NCBI GenBank assembly: GCA_014529385.2
Contig: CM043958.1
Coordinates: 121,052,817 to 121,116,816, forward strand
DNA length: 64,000 nucleotides
Reading direction: 5' to 3'
Source of the DNA: Adiantum capillus-veneris
Taxonomy: Eukaryota > Streptophyta > Polypodiopsida > Polypodiales > Pteridaceae
Positions 24,567 to 37,479 of this stretch are shown in pieces. A program made the translations under genes and the position numbers. Below the pieces are notes generated by a model that was given only the letters and a program-made list of their open reading frames with translations, made no database searches and was not told the origin of the DNA. Numbering within the stretch: the stretch's first letter is position 1; every line of letters starts with the position of its first letter.

Positions 24567-26502
24567 TGATAGCCGACTTTCGGAAAATCAAAGGAAAAAA
24601 AAGAAAAAAACTCATTTCACCCCCCACTCTCAGTACCCCCCACCGTAACTCATCTTTCCCTTCCCGCCCCACGGGCATCAGATAAAACTCTCGCACTCTC
24701 TCCCCCCCATTTTCTTTACATACCCTCTTCCCCCTCCTTCCCCCCCCCCGATTTACCCTCCCCGGCCAGGCAGAAATTAAGAAGAAACCCCCCAACCCCT
24801 CTCTCGTGCTCCCTCGGTGTAAGCCGCGTGGGACCCCCCGCCCCCCCCCCCCCCCCCCCCCCCCCCCTCACTCTTACACTCACCCCTCTCCCATTACCCT
24901 TTACCCTCTACCCTATCATTCCCCCCCCCACCTCTCTTCGGCCTGCCAATATTCCCTCCCCCGACCCCTCCTCCCTCTTCCCCACCCGCTCGCCTCACCC
25001 TCCTTCGGCTCATTCCCCCCCCCCTTCGGCCTCATTCTCCCCCCCCCCCCCCCCCCCCCCCCCGCCCGCGGATATATTCCCCCCCCATTGACTTAGTAGT
25101 CCTTCGTCCTTAAGCCCATGCAAGACACACACTCTCCCCCTCTCCCTCTCACCCACACAAACCCATGCCCCGCCATACCCCCTCTCTCCCTCACTCTCCC
25201 TCACACTCTCTCTCTATCCCTCATCCCCTCACCCCTCATCCATCCCCCTCTCCCTCTCACGGCACGGCAACACGCCAACTCTCTCTCTCTTTCTCATCCG
25301 GATGCCGCCAGCGCGCAAAAAAATCTCTCTCTCTCGCCTTGCGGCAACAGCGCTATACTCACTCACACACACTCTCCCATGCGCAGTCTGCATCCCACAC
25401 ACCCACACACACGCGCCTTGCGGCAGCAGTTGAAACACACACACACACACACCCCACCACACACCTTCCCCCCCCCCTCCTTTTGCCATGCGCAACAGTC
25501 CGCCATCCGCCACAGGAAAAAAAAAAGAAAAAATATATATAAATTATATATATATATATACATTATATAAACTCCCCCCCCCCCCTTTCCCGTGTTCCCA
25601 CGCACGCATGCGCACATACATATACATATACGCACTCACCCGCAAAAAAAACACACACACATGCTCCCACACTCACATACATACATATGCACATGCATAA
25701 ACGCTTACGACATCGACAAACGAAAGAAGAAGGATCCAAAGCACGCACCGCCAACGACAAAAAACAGAAAATGTGCCGAAGGCATGCCCCGGCCGACTCC
25801 AAAAAGAAGTACGCTCGACACCAACGCACCGGCAGCTTGCCATTCACCGGCAACACGCAACCTCGATGCCATCTCAGTAATTTTAGGTTATTTTACCATT
25901 ATCTTCAGTTTTCACCCAAGCCATTGTAAATTTCCCTTTTGTAAATATCCTCTCTCTAGGTGAGGATAACAAAGGCCCACCTAGAGATTCCCATCTTTTA
26001 ATAACCTCCCCCAAAAACAAAGCAAGGGTCAACCACACCGGGCCCACCATTTGCTTTGTCTCCCCGACTAAGATTACCCTAACCACACTGGGATTACCAT
26101 AATCCAAGCAGCCAACACCTATAAATTGGCACTGAGAGGTCACTATCGGGGGGGGGGGCAACTTATGTGGAGCCAAGCATTGGGTAGAGTGTAGTGGGAG
26201 GGATTGACACCATCACCATCACGGGGAGAGGGTTTAGGGTCTTGTGTGTTGGGTTTGCCTTGGAAATTGCACCATGCGAAGGGACTCACACCCATCTCTC
26301 GACTCCAATGGTCGATGCACACACGGATGCACGCTCTTGGCAATGAACATTTGCAGTCATTGAATCTCCCTAGAGAACGCACCAAGTAGGTTGCACCATC
26401 TCTTTCCCCTACCTCTCTACCACCACGGCATGCCACCTTGTAAATATTGCAGAAATAATTCACCCTCACACCCCCGAGGTTGTTTTCATCAATTGCGAGT
26501 GT

Positions 26503-26538
<36 letters not shown>

Positions 26539-26704
26539 TGTGTGTGTAGGCTTGCGGTGTTCATATCATCGTGGGTTTTGTGCCCTAGCCGCTCAAAGCT
26601 AGGTGGTGCCCCCTGTTTGCTTTACCGTGGTAGGCTCGAGGCGAGCCATTCGGCCCCCGGCGTTTTAGAGGCCGTCGGGGTTCGGGGTCCGCTTTGCGTC
26701 CGTC
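24567..26704 (+). repeat. Tat gypsy 3' LTR (about 2.1 kb)
   Basis: A purine tract (AAAAGAGAGAGGGC, about 24550-24563) precedes TGATAGCCGAC, the probable LTR start. The LTR is rich in C-runs (24840-24867, 25040-25065), CT/CA repeats and a (TA)n run near 25540. It matches the 5' LTR from about 25040 onward except for an extra ~435 bp (about 25646-26080). It ends where minus-strand gag copy b resumes at about 26705. Confidence 0.75.
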
Positions 26705-27670
26705 GCTGCCACCACATTGGATTTTGCTTTTGTTTCTTCTACTGCAAGCTCTTCCGATTTTGCAATACTTTCAAGCTTGGGTTTCTGTTTATCCAGCATT
26801 TCCTGCGTGATTCTTACCAAATTTTGATAAGCTGCCAGCTTAGCTGCTTCCATGTCTGGAGATGGATAGTTTTTCCATTTGTTTTCCATGTTTTGGCCTG
26901 CTTTTAGTCCTACTTAGTAGGCTTTCAAGGCGGCATTGATAGGCTCAAAAATTTTTTCAACCAGAATGGATCCTCCAGATTTCACGGTTGTTTCCTTGAA
27001 TTCACTGCTAGTTTCTTTCGACTTGTCCTGGACTAGAATTTTTGCTTCTCTTTGTTTTCAACCCGTTGTTTTTGTTTCCTCATCTCATATCTTTTGCTTC
27101 TACTCCTTTTGATTCTTTGAGAAGAAACTTTCGTGTTCTCCGAATCATTAGAGGAATTGTGTTTCTTTTTCTTTGCATGGGCTCTAGTGATTACCTTGAT
27201 TGGAGCAATCGGTTCGCTCTCTGATGAGCTACTAGGCACCACTTGGACTACGTTGACTACAGTTTTTCCTTTGTTCAAAGGATTATTAGGACAATCTTCC
27301 AGAAAGTGTCCTCCCTTTTTGCAGCATTGTATGCAATAGGCTTCAATTGGTTTGAGGTTTTTGTTAGGCTCTTGAAATTCTTTCTTCCAATGGTCATAAG
27401 CACCACAGTTATGACAGTTTCCTGTTCTGGGCTTCATCATGGGTCTTCCCACGGGAGGTCTGACACCTTGATTAGCTACATAATACATTGGTGCAAGCTT
27501 TGGTGGAGCATAAGTCATGGTTTCCTCCATTGGTGGTGGTTCTGGACTATACCAATCTCCCTCTACCATTACTGCAGATGGACTAGACTCTATATAGGTT
27601 GTAACAGGCACTAATGCTTGTTCATCTATGACTCCTTCTGAGTGCATGTACTTTGTAGGAACCGCATTAT
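26705..27670 (-). pseudogene. Ty3-like gag, copy b (C-terminal and middle part)
   Basis: On the minus strand this matches copy a at 2200-3124: the MHSEGVIDEQALVPVTTY start of the visible frame, zinc-knuckle region and Lys-rich tail. The first knuckle CHNCGAYDHWKKEF has lost its last Cys; the second is CIQCCKKGGHFLEDC. A stop lies near 27033 and another in the AYQ*VGLK region. It is cut on the right at 27670 by copia C, leaving ATTAT, and on the left near 26705 by the Tat LTR. The remainder of its gag is at 45094-45206 and its protease at 9866-11137. Confidence 0.85.
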
Positions 27671-27757
27671 TGTTAGGAAATAAGACGTAGCTAAATAAAT
27701 AATTGAGTAGATTACTTAATGGAGAGAGACAAATTTACATACACAAGATTATAGAGT

Positions 27758-27816
<59 letters not shown>

Positions 27817-28482
27817 CACGATATACGTGGTTCACCCAATGTGGGCTACGTCCACGGGAAAGCAGCCACTCAATGGCTTTACTACTTCAAAACAAGAAGT
27901 AGTTTACAAAGGGATTATACCCTTAATGGAGCTCTCGCCTTGCTTCACTCTCACCACCTCACACTCACCTTGTTGCATCAACTTCACACTATGAAATGTG
28001 TGTAGAAATGGCCTCCTTTTATAGGCCAAAAAGGCTGCCCTCTCTTATGAGAGGCAGCCATGTGTAGCCGCCCTTGTGTGAATAAGTCCAAATCGGACCC
28101 TCCAATCTGCCCATGTGTGGCCGCCCTTGTGTAGACAAATCCGCTTTTGAATTCGGCCACCGGCCATTGAATTCGGCCATTGGATTTCAACCACCGGCCC
28201 CACCGGCCATTGACTACCGGCCACCGGCCAACCGACGGTTGTTTTTCGACCACTTTTCGGCCGCCGTCCGGCCATAATATTCCGGCGAGGGGAAAAAAAA
28301 GTATCGGGGGCTTCCGCCCCCGAGGCCCCTAAAGTTGCCCCTGATTTTTTGCCATGAAAATTTTGGTTTCTGGCGAGTGATTTTCCTTTACGCACGATGG
28401 CTTCTCCTCATAATGGGGGCCTTACAAATGTGCGATTTTACCATAGAAAATTACAAGGGTAAATCAGGCTCCATACTTAACA
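27671..28482 (-). repeat. copia C 3' LTR
   Basis: Starts TGTTAGGAAATAAG and ends TACTTAACA on the plus strand. It contains a (GA)n tract (about 27768-27811) and repeated CCACCGGCCA units near 28156-28230 that differ in number from the other LTR. On the minus strand, CCAAGTGAGAGAT just outside it (28483 onward) serves as polypurine tract. Confidence 0.93.
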
Positions 28483-28696
28483 ATCTCTCACTTGGAGACT
28501 GATCTCCAAACCAAACCTGTGACTGCTTTCCATCCTGGCTTCTTATCCTTGAATGCCGATTGAAGATGAACAAAAGCTCAACTTCTCCTTGTTGACCACC
28601 TTTGTAAACATGTCTGCAAGATTTTCACTTGTATGCACCTTTCCTAGCTTTAGCTGTCCCTCTTCCAAAAGAGTGCGTATGAAGTGATATCTCACC
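28483..28696 (-). pseudogene. copia C polyprotein C terminus (RNase H tail), severed
   Basis: The minus strand reads VRYHFIRTLLEEGQ, then KVHTSENLADMFTK, the standard C-terminal end of copia RNase H. This is the piece cut off from the main frame (40531-44232) by TIR element 1, whose terminus CATTAGGA begins at 28697. In an uninterrupted copia the motif HID would be followed directly by VRYHF. Confidence 0.9.
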
Positions 28697-28727
28697 CATT
28701 AGGAAATTTCGGAGGTCATTTGGAGGG
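28697..28727 (+). repeat. TIR element 1, left inverted repeat
   Basis: Begins CATTAGGAAATTTCGGAGG. Pairs with 40500-40530 with one mismatch (G against A at the 15th base). Confidence 0.95.
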
Positions 28728-29041
28728 CCTTATGAAGAGAGAGAAAAATAGAGCGCGTCCAATGAGCATGAGGGCTACGTTACGTAGAAAAGTACGTGGA
28801 AAGACTCAAAAAATAGGAAAATAGCCTAAAAACTTGGATTGTGGCATCATAATTTCCTTGCTTTTACCGAGCTTGTTAGGTGCTTGCCAGTGGTCCCACT
28901 GCTGATATTCTCTTATGGTCATTAACGTACTGGAGGGTGACCATTAAGCCCGCACAAGATATTGGAATTCTAAAACACTTTCCCTCCATTAGAATGCTTT
29001 CAAAGTGAATCTCCCTCCACTAACGCTTTTCTCTGAGAGCT

Positions 29042-30484
29042 ATGGCTTCCACGTCTTCTCGCCCAAGAAGCTCTAGGTGTTTACTGTCTCTCACACCAAC
29101 AACCAATAGCTGCACTTTGCCTAGAAGGCCAAGTAGTAGCATATCCTCAATTACAATATCAACTTCAATAAGTGCAGAGAACCAATGGGTTGGACAAAGG
29201 ATAAACAAAGGTTCATGGGTCCTCATGCAACCAAGAAGACCCAAGAGGTCTAGTGGTATCAATGTTTACCGCTCAGCATGGAAGGCCAGAGTGTTGGATT
29301 TCAAAGTTGAAATCGGCAAAAGATCTGTAAAGGAAGTTCTTGTTCAGCATGTGTTTACCCATCCAGACGTGATAGCAAACGGTGGAAATGTATCAGATGT
29401 ACATCAACCACGTTGCAATTGTAAGTACTCTTGACATCTGAACTTCGTTTGATTTGTCATTTCACTTATTGATACTCTCATTATAACTTTTCTTATATAT
29501 TTTGCAACGTTTATCCCTCTTCTTATGAGCAATGTCTCCATTCTTCACAGCTCAACTACATTAGATTTGTCATTTTTACTTATTGATACTCTTAGTTTAA
29601 CTCTTCTTATATATATTGGAGATGTTTATCCCTCTTCTTATGAGCAATGGGAGCCTGTGGAGTGCATAATATGCCTCTTCCTTGTTGTTCATGCCCACAT
29701 TGGTTCTCTACAGTATTCAGGGAGGAGCAGCAAAAGCCTGGCTGATGAAGGAATATTTTTTTAAGACCACTTCTACCAACTCAGCTCAGGGAATAAGAAT
29801 GGCATGTTGGTGAAACTGCCTCTACCAACCGATTGGAACACTGTGGACTGGCCAGTTCCCGAGAAAACAATGGTGGAGGCAATGCGAAGTAAGCTCTACA
29901 AGGATATACAGAGGTCTCTACGTAGCTCTATTCCCACCAAACTAGTTAGAATTGCAAACTTTTGTCCTGCTGCACTCTTCATAGAGTTGTTTCATAGCTA
30001 CAATATCCGTGTTACGAAAACTATGTTCATGTGCAAGTCATTTCAGCAGTCATCCTGTGACAAACTTCTTGACAGAGGATGGTATGTAAAGGAAGAGATT
30101 GGCTTACGGTGCGAGGTCGCGCTTGATACTCTAGTTGTCAAGTACATGATTGCAATCCAATCACTGTTACTCTCCTTTTGGTATATGCGATCACAAATTC
30201 TCAATGGTAAGTACATTCCTATGGACCAGGTTTCTGCAGGTTTGGAAGATAATCCTACTGTGGATGTGGAAGTGATTGATAAAGAGCATGGCCTAATGTT
30301 GGTGGTTACAATAAGGGAGCTATGCAGTCTTCTGCAGTTGCGGCATGACATAATTGAAGAGTCAATGGACAGGGACCTATCAGATTTTTGCTTTTTCCTA
30401 GCTGGCCATAAGGTGATGCGGCGAAGGGAAAAAGATATTTTGTACAAAGAGTTGGATGGTCGGGTTGAAATAGTTTCAATGTAA
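29042..30484 (+). pseudogene. protein A of TIR element 1 (BAH-like)
   Basis: Exon 1 is 29042-29420 with donor GTAAGT; exon 2 runs from about 29622 to the stop at 30484. Exon 1 gives a Ser-rich start, then GSWVLMQPRRPKRSS and WKARVLDFKVE...VKEVLVQHVFTHPD. Exon 2 begins DVYPSSYEQWEPVECII. This succession, a G-x-W-V strand, a W-K-A-R-V-L-D-F strand, then a Y-P-S...W-x-P-V-E-C-I-I block, is reminiscent of BAH domains, which bind nucleosomes or methylated histones; this is inference only. The C-terminal 70 residues (TIRELCSLLQLRHDIIEES, then FFLAGHKV) could be a small beta-grasp fold. One TAA interrupts the frame at about 29762. Homologues occur in elements 2 and 3. Confidence 0.6.
29451..29648 (+). 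repeat. tandem duplication of intron end plus exon start in protein A
   Basis: 29451-29533 and 29564-29648 are two copies of a segment running from GATTTGTCATTT to CTTATGAGCAATG, offset by about 113 bp. The first copy has lost the acceptor (TTTTGCAACG where element 2 has TTTTTGCAGATA); the second uses TTGGAG. Confidence 0.8.
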
Positions 30485-30605
30485 CAGAGATTCTTGTGAA
30501 CCCAAGTGTATACGAATGAATTTCAATACATGAAGTTTTTTGAGCTCATTTGTCAATTGTGCCCTGTGAATATAAGTGTGCTTGAAATACATTTCTTTAG
30601 CATCT

Positions 30606-30650
<45 letters not shown>

Positions 30651-30680
30651 GTTAGACAAGACAAAGACATGATAGAAGAG

Positions 30681-31243
30681 TCATATTAATTCATTAGAAA
30701 GTACAAACTCGTCCGTGAACAATGGACTGAGATACAATTTCTGTAAGTATGGAATCGGAATGTCTTCAAGGTAAAAATCAAAGGAATGCCCCTCGAAAGA
30801 AGGTGGTGAGATAGTTGTTCCCGGTGGATTTAGTTCTCCCTTTTCAGGAGTATCATCAATCAGTAGTGTATTAGTTGCATCAAAGGGTACACCGATTTGG
30901 CTAAATGGTTTGTACAAAAGAGGTAAATGTGGTTTTTTAGGGTGGTAGTGGCCCTCGACGGTAACACATTTTCTTTGATCATACAAAAAGGCAAAATCTG
31001 ACGTGTGAGCGCCGCATACACCGCAAACTATTGTAACTAGTGACGACAAGTTTTGCCTTTGCATTGAAGACCATATGGCAACTCTGAAGCGGGGAAGAAG
31101 AAACTGAATAAATTCCTTGGTTCCTGGACGAACCACGACTCGACAAGTTCCCATCCGAAAGTTTGCAAATCCTCAAAGGGTTCTGTGTCACCGAGAGGCA
31201 CGCACATCAACAACAATCCATTGAGGTCCAAGATAATCAACCT
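30681..31243 (-). pseudogene. FCP1/SCP-like HAD phosphatase part of protein B
   Basis: The exon starts at 31243 after the acceptor TTTTACAG and reads RLIILDLNGLLLMCV, the HAD motif I region: D-L-N-G where the FCP1/SCP family usually has D-x-D-x-T/V. A frameshift near 31160 follows. Then come VVVRPGTKEFIQFLLPRF, VAIWSS (the family's second conserved block) and NTLLIDDTPEKG (the D-D metal-binding block). FCP1/SCP enzymes remove phosphate from Ser in the RNA polymerase II tail and other proteins. The second Asp, the usual acid-base, is Asn here; DLNGLL also occurs, from memory, in some plant members of the family. Element 2 lacks this domain. Confidence 0.75.
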
Positions 31244-33502
31244 CTGTAAAAGTTGACAAGAACATATAAGTAGTTAGAAGCTGAACATATTTTTCCATAC
31301 TTGAATAGACATTACCGGAACAACCGTATCTACAGGTAGCAAGGGTCCATACTGGGTCTTTGTAGTGTTGTTGTCGTTGTTGCTCTCCTCTACTTTAGCT
31401 TCATCATTCACATCTTCATAGTCATCATTCACATCTTCATCAAGGGTCTCCCCCATGGCTCTTTCTGCCTCATTCAAGGTTTCCTCCAAGGTCTTTTCCT
31501 CTGCCTCGGTTGACCGGCTTGCATCATCCATCCTTGCCTCATCCATCCTCGCCTCATCCATATCAGTTTGATCATCCCTAGGCCTGCTTTCCTCATCCAT
31601 ATCCTTTTGCTCATCCATTGGCCTGCTTTCCTCATCTTTGGTTTCATCCATAGGCTCTTTTGGCTCCTCCACTGGCTGACTTGGCTCTTTCATTGTCTCC
31701 TCCATAAGCCCCTCTCGTTGTACACTAGCACCTTCCATACGCTCATTTGACCTTTCCTCATCCTCGGCTCTTTCATCTTCATCTGATATGACCTCCTTGG
31801 CCCGTTGTGATTCCACTGTATCGGATGCACGGGTTTGTCGTGGTGGCACGTCGTGTATTGTCATATCAATTGTGCAGTCGTCCAAGCTGCTATCTTCAGA
31901 TTCTCTGGGGCTCGACATAGTAAGCAGGTGTCGTATTAAACTTACCCGGTATCTTTGCAAATAATCATATGTGTAGTTTTTTATAGCACTCTGCAAAATT
32001 GAAAGACCACATGGTGAGAATTCTTGTATAAACTAAACCAAAACCGACTGAATGCATTGCCAAATGGTTACCTTAGTCATGAAAGGTTTTAAGGCAAAGT
32101 AGCTTTGCAGGACATATTTTGCATGGAGAAGACATCTCTAGCCGCAAGAATCTGCATCGGTTTGATTTGGGACAGGTACTTCTTTGATTGGGGCCTTGTA
32201 TAGTTTATACCTTCCACATAGCTTGCCATAAGCAAGCAACAACCTCTTTATACAACTGCACAAAGCAGTATCAAGATGTTAGCTTGAGGCTTCAAATTTA
32301 CATGGATATCTATAAGAAACACTTTCTGATACATAACACTTACAGCCTAATTTCAGGGTGGGTTCCTTTTATTGAATTGAACACCCACACTGCTGGTTGG
32401 TCAACATCAAGGCATATGAGACTCCAGTGATGGTTGTTCTCATATGGAAAGATGATGACAGTTACTTCCAGCATAGCACAGTGGAGAAACCAACTCTCAA
32501 AGGTCCTAGATGGACTGTTCTTCTGTCTAATAATCACTGACATTTGTGGATCAAGAAGAAACACCTCCGTGTGGGTGTGCGGTGGGAGTTGACTTTTGAT
32601 CAAGCTGCAGAGAGTATACCTGAGTTAGTAAACCTATTATCTGAGTTTTCAAAGTTAGAAGATAGTAACACTTACTTAAGACAAGCATAGATAATTGTGT
32701 CTGAGATCTGAGCATCTGGATTCAACAATAAATTAATGTCCACTTTTTCCAGAGCTAGCTTTCTGGCTCCATCTACAAATGGTATCTCTGCAAGCAAACC
32801 ATCCTTAATTGAAAGTAGAGTTTCTTGATTGCTTGCCTCTATGGACAGGGTCACATTGCATTATGTTTGCCTCTGAGACGCCACTGGTACTTTTTCTTTC
32901 TCCTTAAGCTTTGCTTCCCTCATGTCCTCTATTTAGCGAGCAATAGTCTCTGCCCTTGCCCTTGTATTCACATCATGTGTGACATCTACAACTGTGAGTT
33001 GTGGCAATAGCTCAGGGGGGTATAACAAAATTTCCCTCATTTTCTTATCCCTGCAGACATTGGGGACTAGTAGTTTGTCATACCTCCACCTTATTCTTTT
33101 TAGTGTCTCACTATCTTTGTCCATTTCTGTAACCCTGTGAGCATGGGCTGCTACAATGGTGATGTCACTGAAGTACTCGAGTAGGAAGTCCTCTGCTGCT
33201 TCTTGTAGAGCCATCAAAGCCACCACCTTCCACCTTTTAGTGCCCCAGGTAGCTTCTTCACATATGGACCTCACCATCCTCTGAAAGGGCAGCTTTGGTA
33301 TGCACAAATCTACACATTTTTGTGCCTTTCTGATTTCTCTGAAAAGTCCCATGCAGCTTTGTAACTTCTTCACCCTTGGACATTTCAAAATTTTATTTGG
33401 TTTTCCAGGTCTCTTCTTTGGGGTTGCAGATCTGCTACTTGCCTTAGCTGCTAATCATGGTCCCTTGCCTGCCTTCCTTGCAGTTGCTTTTGTTCTAGCC
33501 AT
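30681..33502 (-). pseudogene. protein B of TIR element 1: histone H3 - Ulp1 protease - acidic region - HAD phosphatase fusion
   Basis: The ATG at 33502 opens MARTKATARKAGKGP, an H3 tail with K4, R8 and K9 kept, then an in-frame TGA (33455-33457). The H3 fold follows: FREIRKAQKCVDLCIPKLPF, QEAAEDFLLEYFSD, AAHAHRVTEMDKD, ending near 33085. The same frame continues through a 60-residue linker and two TAA codons to the C48 start (LLLNPDAQISDTIIYACLK). Further exons give EVTVIIFPYENNHHWSLICL (catalytic His codon 32427-32429), VFNSIKG (Asn codon 32376-32378 where Asp is usual) and VPNQTDADSCG (Cys codon 32144-32146), followed by a TAG. A Met-Asp-Glu-rich acidic stretch (about 31900-31350) ends LLPVDTVVP. 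A 72-nt GT-AG intron then joins it in phase to the HAD phosphatase part. Several stops make this copy inactive. Confidence 0.88.
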
Positions 33503-37416
<3,914 letters not shown>

Positions 37417-37479
37417 TACACTTCAAGTAGCAATTGTATGAGATCACGTATTACATAAATTTTGTACAATGTCATCCAC

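Larger units (their letters stand above)
11138..26704 (+). mobile_element. Ty3/gypsy element, Tat-type, with copia B nested inside
   Basis: A 5' LTR (truncated), gag, protease, RT, RNase H, a second RNase H and an integrase are collinear on the plus strand, followed by a purine tract and a longer 3' LTR. The extra RNase H after the normal one is characteristic of the Tat/Ogre/Athila branch of plant gypsy elements. The frame is interrupted at 17764 by copia B and resumes at 23294. The whole element sits inside the minus-strand element b. Element limits at 11138 and 26704 come from LTR-LTR comparison, and no target duplication can be shown because the left LTR end is missing. Confidence 0.8.

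Noticed and set aside
27984-28395. Open frames in both copia C LTRs (matching at 44613-45006)
   Set aside because: Shared by both LTRs simply because LTRs are identical in origin; composition follows GGCCACCGG repeats, and no coding signature is seen.
28697-28709. A TA target duplication at element 1 (TA occurs at both ends within CATTAGG/CCTAATG)
   Set aside because: The symmetrical CAT/ATG bases outside it belong to the inverted repeat, and the right end of element 3 (CCTCATG) has no TA there.
30681-33502. Ordinary host loci for histone H3, Ulp1 and FCP1 phosphatase lying side by side
   Set aside because: The H3 and Ulp1 parts share one reading frame in two copies, and both copies lie inside TIR borders with genes A, C and D.
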